Assembly (NCBI GenBank): GCA_038373865.1
Contig: JAXGGA010003942.1
Location: 30,992-94,991 of the forward strand
Length of the DNA stretch: 64,000 nt
Source: Uloborus plumipes
Taxonomy: Eukaryota; Arthropoda; Arachnida; Araneae; Uloboridae
Direction: 5' to 3'
The translations under genes were made by a program, and so were the position numbers. Under the pieces are notes generated by a model. That model was given only the letters and a program-made list of their open reading frames with translations. It had not been told where the DNA came from and made no database searches. Shown piece by piece: positions 11,193-22,466 of the stretch (the first letter of the stretch is position 1; every line of letters begins with the position of its first letter).

Positions 11193-11788
11193 TGGGGCAT
11201 TTCACGGTATTTGTGACATAGGGGTGTCCGTAACAAAACTTTTTAAAAGTTAAAATTTTTTATATATATTGAAAAAGTACATTCTAAAGTAAATGAATAT
11301 CATATTGTTTTCATAGTACACTTTATATTATGTTTGTAATTGCACTCGGAACATTGGAAATGTAATTTTCACTGTTACGGACTCTACATTGAGTTTTTCT
11401 TTAAATCTGGCTTAAACCGATTTTTAAGCCAAAACTGGTACTTGAGACAGATAAAGTAAAGGCTCACCTCTAATATAGCTAACCATTTTAATTAAAAAGT
11501 GCCTTCCATAAAAAAATATGGATTGTGAAAATGATGACTGTAGAGTCCGTAACAATGATTGGAATAAAAGTTTAGTTTTTAAAGAAAAATTCAATGTAGA
11601 GTCCGTAACGGTTAAAATTGCATTTTCAATGTTCTGAGTGCAATTACAAACATAATATAAAGTGAACTATGAAAACTATGATATTCATATACTTTAGAAT
11701 GTACTTTTTCAATATATATAAAAATTTTAAACTTTTAAAAAGTTTTGTTACGGACACCCCTATGTTACAAATACCGTGAAATGCCCCA
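11193..11788. mobile_element. Long palindromic MITE (TGGGGCATTTCACGG ends)
   Basis: The ends TGGGGCATTTCACGGTATTT and AAATACCGTGAAATGCCCCA are exact complements. The inverted homology continues for more than 200 bp on each side (GGGGTGTCCGTAACAAAACT against AGTTTTGTTACGGACACCCC). The flanks are GA on both sides, not a clear TA. No coding frame is present. Confidence 0.8.
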
Positions 11789-11962
11789 GATACGACTTTT
11801 GCGCTCAGCACGGCGGTATGCAGTTGAGAAAAAAAAAAAAAAGGTCATAACACAACACTGTCATTTAAATTTAAATTATAGCTAAAAATGATTAAAGACA
11901 TGATAAATGATAATAATGCAGAATCGTTGTCAAATGGTAAATGGAGAGCTTCCCATGTTTTT

Positions 11963-13767
11963 TCTCTACTAATAATAAAGCTGAAGGTGGTTCTGTCTGT
12001 CCTTCTTTCTTTCTTTCTTTCTGTCTGTCTGTCTGTTACGCGCGTAGCGCCAAAACCGTTCGGTCGATTTTCATGCCACTTGGCACAAAATTAGTTTGTA
12101 GCATGTAGTTTTGCACCTCGAAGCGATTTTTCGAACATTCCATTTCGTTCTTTTTCTATTCGAATTCTTAGAGGAAATTCGATAAAATAGGGAAGAAATA
12201 TTCCATACACATTTTCAAGTCCTATGTCATTCGAAAGCTTGAAATTTTCTGCACAAAATGACGTTTTTTCGAAGTTTCTACGATCATCAGGAGAGCTGTA
12301 ACAATTGTTTTTAGAATCCCGAAATTCAAGGCTTACCTTCAGTAAAGCAAGCCAAACGATTCTAAAATGGCTTTGCTCGCGAATAAAATTTGTTTGAAAA
12401 TAGAGATGAAATGAATTATTTTATCAACGGAAATCAACTTTTCATGTTGTTACCATGGTTACGTTTTTATTTCGTTCTTTTTCCCTTAATAATTTTAAAA
12501 ATGTATTTGTTTTTGTAACAATCCAAACTCCAAGCCTTATTAAAATTAGTCAAATGAAATATTAAAAACCGTGATAAGATGGCACCTGTCAATCAAATGA
12601 GAAATCGAGTCCTTTCCTTAAAATACAGGATACCATTCTAAATTTATCGTCTGCAAAACATATTTTACTTCATTATTAATTTATTTCAATATAAATTGCA
12701 GCAAATGGCTTGAGTGAACGAATTTAGCTTTTAATTTATCGTTTGCTGGTTGATCTTTGTCGATGTTTATTGTTTTTATTATCATTGTGAAGAATAATGC
12801 ACGAAATTTCTATGACTAATACTTAAAATTTTTAGGATCAGTTGAGTTTAAAAGAAAAAATTGCTCCAAATATACTTTTGCAATGTGATTATTTATTGTT
12901 GGACTGTAATTTGCAGCAATAATTGCATTTAATAAATAATGAAAGACAATATTAAAAATTATTTTTTTGGCGACTTTTTTACAATTTGGCATTCAATTCT
13001 ATTTCAGTATATTTACTTCTATCTTATTGCGATATTGCAACGTTCTTTCTAAAGTACGTCATTTTGGAAAATGTATTATTTTGTTTTTGAAGTTAGGAAA
13101 GAAAACTTTCTTCTTCTTTTAAACTTTGGTAAGATTTCTGTTGGTTTCTGTGAGCAACAAAAATTTTCTTATTTTTTCTTTTGGCTTATTTTTGTGCACC
13201 TATCTTTGGTGTTGCATTCGAATGTCCCCAAGGGGGTGATTTACCCCTTTTATGGGGTAATCAGGGCTTTCAATGCAGACCAAAGTGATATGAATTGGCG
13301 CGACCACTTGGCGATATCTCGCCAAGCTTTTGGTCACCAAGTGTTTGACGCCAATTTGGCGACATATCGCCAAGTTGGCAATAAATTTAGCGAAAAAAAA
13401 AATTTTTTGGGTTCAATTTGGCGATGTTTTGCGAAAAATCTACTGAATGATGTTAAAATCGGCGATATTTAGGAGATTAATCATTGTAAAACATTTTTTT
13501 GCATTGTTTCGTGGCAAACTAGGGATGCAAATGTTTGAATTGTTATCTTACTCACTTCAAGCACTATTTTAGCACTTAAGGCATCTACTAAGAAATTTAC
13601 ACGTAAAAGGAAGTAGTGTAGGGTCCATACCAAATTTTTATATCATACTTTGAAGGAATTATAGTTGAATTATAACTAAAATAGAGTATTTTTTTCTGCT
13701 ATATCATTTCTTTACAAATGAACTTTTAATTTTATACCACGGGCAAAGCCGTGCGGGTACCGCTAGT
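11963..13767 (+). mobile_element. Non-autonomous Helitron
   Basis: The 5' end TCTCTACTAATAATAAAGCT, followed by a CTTT/CTGT microsatellite (12003-12035), is a common arthropod Helitron start. The 3' end has the hairpin CCACGGGCAAAGCCGTG, then CGGGTACCGCTAGT, which is the Helitron CTAGT terminus, followed by T. There is no Rep/helicase frame. It contains copy 2 of the dispersed block (13190-13640). Confidence 0.8.
13190..13640 (+). repeat. Dispersed repeat block, copy 2 (inside Helitron)
   Basis: Direct-orientation copy of 10060-10490. It contains repeated GGCGATAT/TCGCCAAG complementary words that can fold into several short hairpins. A 133-residue open frame across it (13071-13472) is not conserved in copy 1 and is regarded as chance. 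Confidence 0.6.
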
Positions 13768-13858
13768 TTAACATAAAAGTCAATTGTTTGGTCAGCCTCC
13801 ACTGCTAAACATACTTTACGTGAAAATGTAATTTTTTACTTTTTAGTTCATATAACTA

Positions 13859-14173
13859 CACTGCAAAAAATGAACTTATAATGCAAAAACACTGCAAAAA
13901 ATGAACTTATAATGCAAAAACACTGCAAAAAATGAACTTCCAATTTAAAACTGTAAAATGCACAGTAAAAAACTGTAAAACTAGCAATTTTAGTTAATGC
14001 CAAAAAATTTAACTGTAATTTACTGTAAAAAAACAGTATAATACTTGCAGCAGAGGATCCAATTTAAAAGTGAAAAATGCACGGCTATAAATTGTAAAAT
14101 TAGCAATTTTACTGTTTATTACTGTAAAATTAGCTGTACTATACTGTAAAAACTGCATTCATTTTCTGCAGTG
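13859..14173. mobile_element. TA-flanked MITE with internal 31-bp tandem repeat
   Basis: The ends CACTGCAAAAAATGAA and TTCATTTTCTGCAGTG lie between TA dinucleotides. The left end is repeated in tandem: CACTGCAAAAAATGAACTT starts at 13859, 13890 and 13921, a 31-bp period. The rest is rich in ACTGTAAAA words in both orientations. It lies just inside intron 1 of the secreted-protein gene. Confidence 0.7.
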
Positions 14174-14271
14174 TACAAAAGCATGTCTTTTTTAGTTTTT
14201 TAAACCATTAATTTCTTGCTACAAATTTGGAAAATTGAAACCAATAATTTCATCCAGAAAGAGATACTCAC

Positions 14272-14286
14272 AAACGTGGCGTTCAT
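14272..14286 (-). CDS. Secreted-protein gene, first coding exon (MNATF)
   Basis: The ATG at 14284-14286 in the context CCCAGCATGAAC starts M-N-A-T-F and then meets the donor GTGAGTATC at 14271. Spliced to 8661 it makes a continuous hydrophobic signal peptide, which is the main reason for choosing this start. The exon's 5' untranslated part extends upstream to an acceptor TTTTGTTCTGCAG near 14365, if the upstream exons are real. A reading frame entering from that side terminates in a TGA overlapping this ATG (GCATGA). Confidence 0.65.
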
Positions 14287-14661
14287 GCTGGGTCCGTCCT
14301 CTGGTGTGCTTGATTACGGAAATTCCGAACAGATTTTAACCACATTCTCAATGGAACGTTCCCACTGCAGAACAAAAGCGCCCTTCCAATTAAAAAAAAT
14401 CGAGGGTGCGGACTGTCAACAGATGAGCAAGCACTGAACGGAATTAACCTCAAAACCCGAATAATGGACATTGGAATGAGAATGTAGGATCGAACGGAAA
14501 TTTTCGCTTTCCATTGTTGCCATTACGAACAAGGACAATCCTTATTAGAATGTGATTAATTTTGCGAGGAATCCCCGCCAAAAAAAAAAAAAAAAGGTGA
14601 ACACGGAAAACGAAAGTGATTCCGCATTTTGTTGACAGTTACTTGGAGAAACTGTCCAGAA

Positions 14662-14835
14662 CAAGGGCTGATCCAGCTTCTAATTTAGGAGGGGGTCATT
14701 TCGTAAAGAGAGGGTGTCAAAGTATAATTTTTAGGCTAAAACTGGGGTATTTGGTGAACGGAGTTTAGTTTTAGGCTACATTTGGTCTTTTAAGGGTAGG
14801 ATCATGTCCCCCCCCCCCTTCTGGATCCACGCTTG
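14662..14835. mobile_element. Small hAT MITE with exact target duplication
   Basis: It begins CAAGGGCTGATCCAG and ends CTGGATCCACGCTTG. The flanks GTCCAGAA at 14654-14661 and 14836-14843 are identical 8-mers. Confidence 0.75.
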
Positions 14836-15300
14836 GTCCAGAACTCCTAACTTGCCGAACTCCTCCTGACGGAACTCCTAACTTGAGCAGTTTAATAAGA
14901 GACCAGGGATGCCCCGAAATGGAATTTTTAGGAGGGGGGGGGGGGGTGATTCTCAATTTGCCGAATAGAGCACCAAATTTTGACACACACAAATACATCT
15001 AATGAAAAGGGACTTTTTATTCCGGCTTTTAAAAATTGCAGTTGTGTCCCAAGTTTTTTGAATTGGCAGGCAAAATTTGCCGAATAAATAAATTATTGGA
15101 CGGTCACAGCGACCTCCCATCGGGGTGCCCTGATGCACGCATACATACATCGAATGAAAAAGGGCATTCGAGCATTTAAAAATTGTAATCTTGCAATTAT
15201 GTCTTCAAATTTTCCGAATCGTTAGACATTTTTTTTCCGAATTAGGAATTTTTTGAGAAGTCACACCTCCCGTGACCCCCCATTAAGGCTGTCTTCAAAA
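14836..15300. repeat. Decayed repeat with G and C homopolymers
   Basis: The segment includes a 13-G run near 14934-14947 and a block near 15098-15132 that matches the window start (195-245). No termini could be defined. Confidence 0.3.
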
Positions 15301-15362
15301 TACGTTATCTTTATCTCTCCTTGATCAGAGAAAAGAGACAGTGTAATTTCAAAACAACTCAC

Positions 15363-15436
15363 CGGTTATTAGTATCATTTGCATTTCTGTGTTGAATGTT
15401 TCTTATTTCTCTCATGGTGACGGGTAAACGTTCAAT
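15363..15436 (-). other. Candidate internal 5' exon of the secreted-protein gene
   Basis: On the minus strand a long polypyrimidine tract ending CTTTGACAG precedes 15436. The sequence reads open for all 24 codons (IERLPVTMREIRNIQ...) and ends at a good donor, CCG then GTGAGT. The 74-bp size fits an exon. Joined to the acceptor near 14365 the frame would end in the TGA overlapping the MNATF start, so I read it as 5' untranslated. It could also belong to another gene or be chance. Confidence 0.3.
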
Positions 15437-15439
15437 CTG

Positions 15440-17290
15440 TCAAAGAAAAAAAAAGAAGAAAAAAGAAATATGTGTAAAGGTAAACTGAATTTTATGCGAA
15501 ATAGAAACTTTTTTTGCACGAAGTAATCAAGTGGCTGCAATCTTGATTGTGAAAACTTTTGTAAAAAACTAAGTGTGGGTGCCACTTGCATCCCTCTGGC
15601 TTTTGGAAGAAAACCTTTTTTTTTGTAATTTTTTAGTACAAAAAAATTTTGTGCTTTTCTTCGCTAAGATATATCTTTTTGCTCATTTTTTTAAGTGAAA
15701 AAAATTTTTTTTGCCCAATTTTAGTAAAATTTTTGTTTTTAGTTCGGGTGTGCCCCCTGCGTGTGATTTCTGTCGTCGCCCATGAATTCAAGTTCATGTT
15801 CTTAAATAATGTGCTCTCTTGCAATGTTTTATTTCTTATCCCCGTTCTTCTCAATCCTTTATTTTCAGATGATCATTTTCCGACACTTTCTCCCTTTAAG
15901 CTACAGTACTCTCCCAAAATCAAAATAAAATAGTAGTGCCCTTGTCAACTAAAATATAAAAGCGCGCGATAGCGAAATATAGAAAATCTTTCTTCCTCAG
16001 CAATTTAATCTTCTAAAATTTGATTTGTCTTGCTTTGTGGTTATCACCTATTCATGTTTCAAAAAATTCTACTGGACTGAAATATTCCTAAAATTCCTAA
16101 TTTATTAAAAACTATCCTGAACTGCCTCGATATATTAACATCTGTCTTAATTATCTTTTATTTCTATTACTGAATTTTTAAATAAAAAGAGCGAGTTCTG
16201 TTTTGCATTTGCCTTCGTTTAAGAGAATAAGACGCTAAAATTTTAATTTAATACCCTCTTCCATATTGTGCATTTTATTTAAAACATTTAAGAATTAAAT
16301 TTCTGTACTAAAATACTTTCGGCCATCTTACGAATGGTCGTTTCTCACTATTCACTTCTTTTTTTTAAATAAATCACATAACATGTGTCGAATTCTTTTT
16401 TAAAAGAATGTTTAGCCACCTTCACTTTTCTAATTTCAAAATTAACCCCCCAATCAATCGAAAAAAGTTTGTTTTGAACGCTTCACGATAATACACGTGA
16501 TATCGTGTATGAAGAAAGAAGAATCAACTTTATAATTATGCGTTTTATATTTTTCTCAACTTGTTATAACAAAAAAAAATAAATAAAAAAAAAAATAAAA
16601 ATAAAACTATGAATTGGAAGGAAGAAATATACTAAACTGCTATGGTCATTCGTCCCGATTGTTAGGTCATGTTCTGATTTTTTTTTTTTTTTTAGGTGTA
16701 TTGAAAAGAGGTTATTAAAAAATAACTGCGCTGAAATCCAATAATATATCTTACTTTTGCAAAAAAAAAAAAAAAACAGCTTTATTCCCCCTCACTTAGG
16801 TTACCAGCCGTCTATTGTACTGATTTTGCAGTGGAATAAAAAAAAAAAAAAAAAACCCGTTTGGCTTTCAATATTCAAAATGGTCAAGATAATGGGATTT
16901 AATTTCTTACAATCGAACAGCGTTAGTTCGAGCTCTTAAAACGAATTTCATTTCCGACCTGCTTTCTATCGTTTGTCGGATAATAGGAACGACGGTTAAA
17001 ACTAAGTGATTTTAAAGGTCCCCCTTGGGATTCGTTCTAACGAGATTCGACTGTATCGTCTAAGAGAAACATAATTGACCGGACAGTTTTTTAAAAACAT
17101 AACTCTTTTGCTTGCCTTCATAGGCTGAGTAGCAAATATCGTGTTATGCGTTTTCGTTATTTTTGTCACTCCTTTCCGAACACAATAGTTTAAGCAAGTG
17201 CTCTCAATTTCAGGGTGAATGAGCGACTTGTTGCAATTTAAAAAATGTAAAACTGTTAAAAAGGGACTTCAAATACAAAGCCCAAATTCT
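15440..17290. other. AT-rich intron-like DNA without recognisable genes
   Basis: This stretch holds homopolymer A and T runs (16560-16600, 16680, 16760, 16838) and short open frames of low complexity. I see no gene, terminal repeats or conserved motif. It would be the intron between the two candidate 5' exons. Confidence 0.4.
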
Positions 17291-17293
17291 TAC

Positions 17294-17380
17294 CCATGCA
17301 AAGTAAACAAACCGAAAACAGGGTGGAAGCTATTTCCGGATTCAGAAGCTCGTATGTAGGGAAGTGCGTCCTACAAAACT
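17294..17380 (-). promoter_or_regulatory. Candidate transcription start and first non-coding exon
   Basis: The minus strand has GCGCTCAGTTTTG, an arthropod initiator (TCAGT) with the start A at 17380. It is followed by about 87 bases ending CATGG, then the donor GTAAGA at 17293. The local base composition is less AT-rich than the surroundings. No TATA box is clear. It would be the 5' end of the secreted-protein gene. This is a weak, sequence-only prediction. Confidence 0.25.
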
Positions 17381-17829
17381 GAGCGCTGACACTCTTCGCA
17401 GCGATTAGGCTTTGGGAGTTTCAATGCTGACTGCAGATAACATTCTCTTTCTAACTTGAATTATATACATTTAAGAAATACTCACATAAATAAAAAGCAA
17501 GACCCTCTTTCATAACTTGGCAGACGCCAAAATTTGATAAATCAGGTTTCTTTTATATTAAACTTTTTTTTTTTTTTTTCCATTTTTAAATGTCGTTTTG
17601 ATTAATTACCAAGAATGATTAAATGATTCAAAAACTCTAGATAAGCTTTTTGACTCCTTGTTCTCTTGAACGGACTCTCTGTTCTGAATTCCTTGCTTAA
17701 ATCATTGCAAAAATACTCTTGAAAAAGCGTATTTGGCAAACAGAACTGAAGAAACAAAAAATACTTTTCAGACAGATCTCTTCAAAACATGGATAAATAA
17801 GGTGAAAATCTTTTATTCAAGCAGGGATT

Positions 17830-17890
17830 CGTTGACAGGTCCACGGAGACCCCCCAAGAGTTAACGCCAGTCTCCAAGGGTCCTTGTCAA
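17830..17890. repeat. Imperfect 60-bp hairpin
   Basis: TTGACAGGTCCACGGAGACC pairs, with mismatches, with GTCTCCAAGGGTCCTTGTCAA around a short centre. It could be a minimal foldback element or an RNA hairpin. No target duplication is evident. Confidence 0.4.
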
Positions 17891-17978
17891 TGAAAGACAA
17901 AATGGGTGGGGGTGCGGGGGGGACAAACCTGAATCCCATTTCAGCAAGTTATGATTAACGTTTTGGCAATTCCAAATA

Positions 17979-18106
17979 CTGTCGTCCCCGCTTAATCGGG
18001 TAACGGATAAACGAACACCCTGGAACCGTGTCATAGACGCAATGATGAAGATCCCCGCTTAAATAAATACCCCGGTTAATCAAATGGTATTTCTTGGAAC
18101 CAACAG
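17979..18106. mobile_element. Tiny TA-flanked MITE (CTGTCGTCCCCGC)
   Basis: TA-CTGTCGTCCCCGCTTAATCG on the left and CTTGGAACCAACAG-TA on the right form short, imperfect inverted ends. The internal repetition of CCCCGCTTAA resembles pogo-derived ends. Confidence 0.45.
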
Positions 18107-19332
18107 TATTTGTTTTCTAATGTTAACTATGTGGTAACGCATATTAGGAAGCATTCCGTGTAAACAAACTGTCTTAAAATATTTCTGTCAATTTCAGTTT
18201 TATAAACTGAAAAGATCCAATCCCATAATCTGGAATTTTATTACTTTTTTTTATCATGTCAGTTATAGGTGAGAAAAAAAAAAGGTACCCGAAATTTGGT
18301 GTTTTTACCCTAGCTTCTTTTTGTACAAGTCATTAAAAAAAAAAAAAAAAAAAAAATCAGTGGTCCTCTACTTTGCCCATCTTACTTTACGACAGCGATT
18401 CCCTAACTTTTTAAGATTAATTTTCACTTCAAAGAACCCTAATATTGTTTGTAACTAACAGACAAAATGCTAATGATCTAGCAGTCAAATGTTAAAGATA
18501 AAAAATGATCATCATTCGATTTCTTGCTTCTATACAGAAAAAACTATTGCTTATGTAAAAATATCCGTATTTTGACAGATTAGTAAGTTTCAAGGTGTGC
18601 TAAACTTATTTTGACCATTTTTGGAAATTATTTGTCGGTCTGCTTGTGTTTGACGAATTTTTTGTGGGTGTTAACTAAAAAATGAAATGTATGGAATCAA
18701 ACAAATTTTGGCTCACAGGTGCCTAATAAAATTTCTGAAAATGATATTGTGTTAAAATGTTCATTTACTCCCCTGCGCCATATAAGTATTCAAATAAACA
18801 ACAACAGCAACAATATTAAGAGCAATTTTTACATTTTATTACAGGAGGGTGTACTTCATCGATCAAGCAAGTAAAAAGAGCACTTTGTTACAATATTCCG
18901 ACTTCAAACAGTACTCTTTTGGAGGCCTCAGATGCAACATATCTCCAAACCTGATAAAAAATGAAACTCATCTCAATTATATTACATTTGTACAAGCATA
19001 TAAAATCTAAAGACACGATTGACTATTGAAACAAAAGCACAACTTCCTCGATATTCAATGACGATGACCAGCAAATTGAAGAGAGTATTTTCTATAAAAC
19101 AGGTGGGAGTGAAATGCAATGAAATCTAGAGTTCAAAACCCTGCTGAGGTACAAACTCTATCAAAAACAGCATTAGCATTATACAGGACTGGCAAGATTG
19201 AAATACACTGAATGCAGATAATACAATGATTTTCTTGGATCATTCAATTTTAATTGTTCCAAGTATTTAAAGATACTTAAATTTCTAATTATTTGTTCAA
19301 GTATTACAATCATTCACCCTTTAAGGACTATC
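18107..19332. other. Gene-free AT-rich stretch
   Basis: No supported gene or defined element. On the minus strand a canonical AATAAA (18834-18839) is followed by an A/T-rich stretch, so this could be a distal polyadenylation site of a minus-strand transcript such as UGCG, but nothing else in the sequence requires it. Confidence 0.3.
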
Positions 19333-19340
19333 ATGGGAAC

Positions 19341-19828
19341 CAGGGCCGTATTTAAGGGGTGGGTTTTCAGGGTTCAAACCTCCTCCGAAAATTTTCAAAA
19401 CTATTCCAAAAAATGCTTTTTAATGCCCTTTTTTGCTGAAAAATAATATTATTAATGTTTGATTTTTAATTTTCTTATTTACTTTTCAATTTCATTTGAA
19501 AAATGAAATTATCATTATTGAATGACAGTACAAATTGATTTATCAGCAGTATTTATCTTTATTGTAGTTTTTGCAAACATAATTTCATACACAGCAATAC
19601 ACTTTTTTAACTGGGGCGAAGATGCTTTGTACATATCATAATTTTTTCCTTCATTAGAAAGATATGTTTTTATTTTATTTTTCATGTTAATGCACCTTGA
19701 GCATCTACTGTTCATTTGCAGCAATAGAATATAGAATATGAAATCAAATTTTATTTATCATAAGATAGATTTCACGAGAAAGGTGTTGATAAAACCCTCC
19801 CCGAAACAATAATCTGCTTACGGCCCTG
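19341..19828. mobile_element. hAT MITE, CAGGGCCGTATTTAAGG family, copy 1
   Basis: The element runs from CAGGGCCGTATTTAAGGGGT to TTACGGCCCTG. It is flanked by ATGGGAAC at 19333-19340 and 19829-19836, an exact 8-bp duplication. The interior matches 52822-53296. It has no coding function. Confidence 0.85.
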
Positions 19829-19836
19829 ATGGGAAC

Positions 19837-21720
19837 TAGATCTGCTTTGAGTTCTAAGTTTCTATAATTTATGGATTTCAAATAATTCACGAACTATAGA
19901 ACTATAACTCGTTCTCATGTTATTAAAACATTACTATCTTGAGATTAGCATTTGATTTATTTTTTTTTTGGAAACCTGTAAACTTGAATATTTTATTAGG
20001 CTTATAGATTAGCCTTCTGCAGTGAGATAGGTATGCACAGCATTGGGGGTTGTATTTTAATGGCTTTGCCCACGTCTTGCCGCCTGCAGTGGCTAAATTA
20101 GAGTAAGAATGTTACTTAATGTTTTGATGGAACATCAAGCAACATTCTTATAATATAAGCCATAACTAAGTTAAGTTTGCACTATTTCTGGTAACTGTAA
20201 AATTTTGAATATTTTGATACTTTGCTTGACATAACTTGCAGTCATTCTCAACTGACATAGATAAAGATTGATATCTTTAGATTAAAATAAATATAATTTT
20301 AGAGATTGAGCTCCTTAAAAAGTTAATGAAATAAATGTTACACATATATTTAGTTAAAATACAATCTCTAAAAGAGACAATTCATCTTTCCCAGCAGGAT
20401 CCTTATAAACAGAATGTTCTAATATATTTCTCACAGAATAAACCTTCTAACAGAAGTTACCCAAAACAGTGGGTTTGAATATTGGCAAATGATACAGATT
20501 CGAAGTTCAGCTCAGAGAAGCTCAGTTTGCGTCTGTCTGTCAATAGAAAAAATCCAAAAACATACACCAGCAGCATGGTAATGGTATATCTGAGTACTAA
20601 GATTTCATTGCATTTTCTTTTAAGACAGGTAGCTAAATAATTTGAAAACTAAAAGAAAGTAAATAGAATAATTTTCCATAGAAATAAAAATTGGAAATTT
20701 TATGTAAAGAAAAATAAAGATATTTATATGGAAAAATAATAAGATTTGTAGTGTGGAATAGAAAAAAAAAAATATCACAATAATTTTAGCAATTGCAAAA
20801 TTTTTGATAATTATGTTTAAATTAAAAATTTGAAGGCGAAAATTGATAAATATATCTTTACATGAGTATATAAACATAAATGAACATTTACATACATAAA
20901 ATATTACATATCATCAAGAAAGCAATCTCATATCACATTTCATATTTGCATATTACAGTATGTAAGAACTTAAAAGGTTCTCATTAGAAATTCTTCACAA
21001 GTTATTAAAAAGGAAGCAATGTAATTCAGAAATTTTATTCACAAGCATGTTGCTTTTCAAATTACAAAATTTTAAAAAATATTTAATGGTCAAGATTAAA
21101 ATTTACGGTATTCCTGAAAAAGTACTGCCTAAATTTATCAAAAAAAAGTTATGTTTAAGAGGCTTGCCTATCCTATACAGGTCTGTTTCATTTTAATATA
21201 TGAATTCAATATAACTGGAGAATACAGCCAGTGTTTGCTTTTAGGAGAAAAATTAGGGAAATACATTAAACAGTAAATAATTATAGCACAATCTAATTTA
21301 TGCAATAACCAGAACTCTTTCAGGACCAAATTACATATGAATACTAACTTGGAGATAATTTATGTAATTTTTTGAAACACTAGAAGGAAAACTTGCACTT
21401 GAAAATTAGCCATTAATAAGAAATGGAATGAAAAATTTTATCCATGCATATCACAAAATGGAAACAAAGATTTGGTGAATGTCAGTAATGTAATTGGAAT
21501 AGAGTTTACAGAAGGGGGAAAAGGTTAGAAATATTTTTTGAAATGAATACAATAATTAATTTTTGTGTCTGCAGTAGCAAGAGTTAAGAGTAGTTTTTAT
21601 TTATTTCCAATGTAGGTGCATGTTTTCAAGTTAAGTCATTAATATTATGCCATTAAAACTGAAATGTTTTTTAAAAATAGGTATTAATGAATAATTTAAT
21701 TAAAAAAAACTTATATTGTT
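19837..21720. other. Gene-free AT-rich stretch
   Basis: Very AT-rich DNA with short low-complexity open frames. I find no exon signals, terminal repeats or RNA gene. Confidence 0.4.
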
Positions 21721-21950
21721 TTAACCCTACACTGTATAGTGTTGCCAATTGGATACATGAACTATTTTTTTTATGACCATGCATAAGGTAACTCAAACAT
21801 AAAAAGCAAGTATTGGGTATCTTTAAAGCAAATATAACCATCTATCCTCAAAATTATTTTTTTAAAAAATGTGTTCCAATGTTTTTTTATTACACTAAAA
21901 TTCATACATATGTCTTTCAAAGAACAAAAAATCATGCAATGTAGGATTAG
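21721..21950. mobile_element. piggyBac-like MITE, short copy
   Basis: The left end is TTAA followed by CCCTACACTGTATAG. The right end, CATGCAATGTAGGATTAG, is the decayed complement. The sequence GTGTTGCCAATTGG and the AAAAAGCAAGTATTGGGTAT segment match the longer copy at 39551-41664. TTAA plus CCC/GGG ends is the piggyBac arrangement. Confidence 0.7.
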
Positions 21951-22466
21951 TTTTGGAATCCAAGAAACTTTCAAGTTGATTATGAAACTGAAGAATCATT
22001 ATGCAAAGGTAACAATTTAAACCTTTAAGCAGATAGATAAATCAGTGTATCAAAAAATTTTAACAAAAAAATAAATCATTGAATTGTATGGTATATGTAT
22101 ATAATCTTAAAAAGTAAAATTTTACTTAATTTCCCAAATTGACCTGCCACAAGAAATTTTTTCAGTACATGAGTGTTCATAGCAGTACTGTATCTGCATT
22201 TTTCAATTTCATGCAAGTAAATACTGATAAAAGGAACAATTCATTAATTTCAGGACACTAAAAACATTAAACGGATTGGTTTAGCTTTCAAAGTAGCTAA
22301 TAATAAACAAATTAATATTCACATAAATACTTCTTTAAGCTATGTACAAAAATTTGCCTTTACATTTTGCCATTAAACAGCATTTCTTCTATAATCATAG
22401 ATTGTGGAATGTGATGAATGGGTGGGATTTTTAAAACACAATAAAATGAACAAATGTTAAATACTA

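Noticed and set aside
13071..13472. 133-residue plus-strand open frame
   Set aside because: It spans a Helitron interior and the dispersed block; the other copy at 10060-10490 does not keep the frame.
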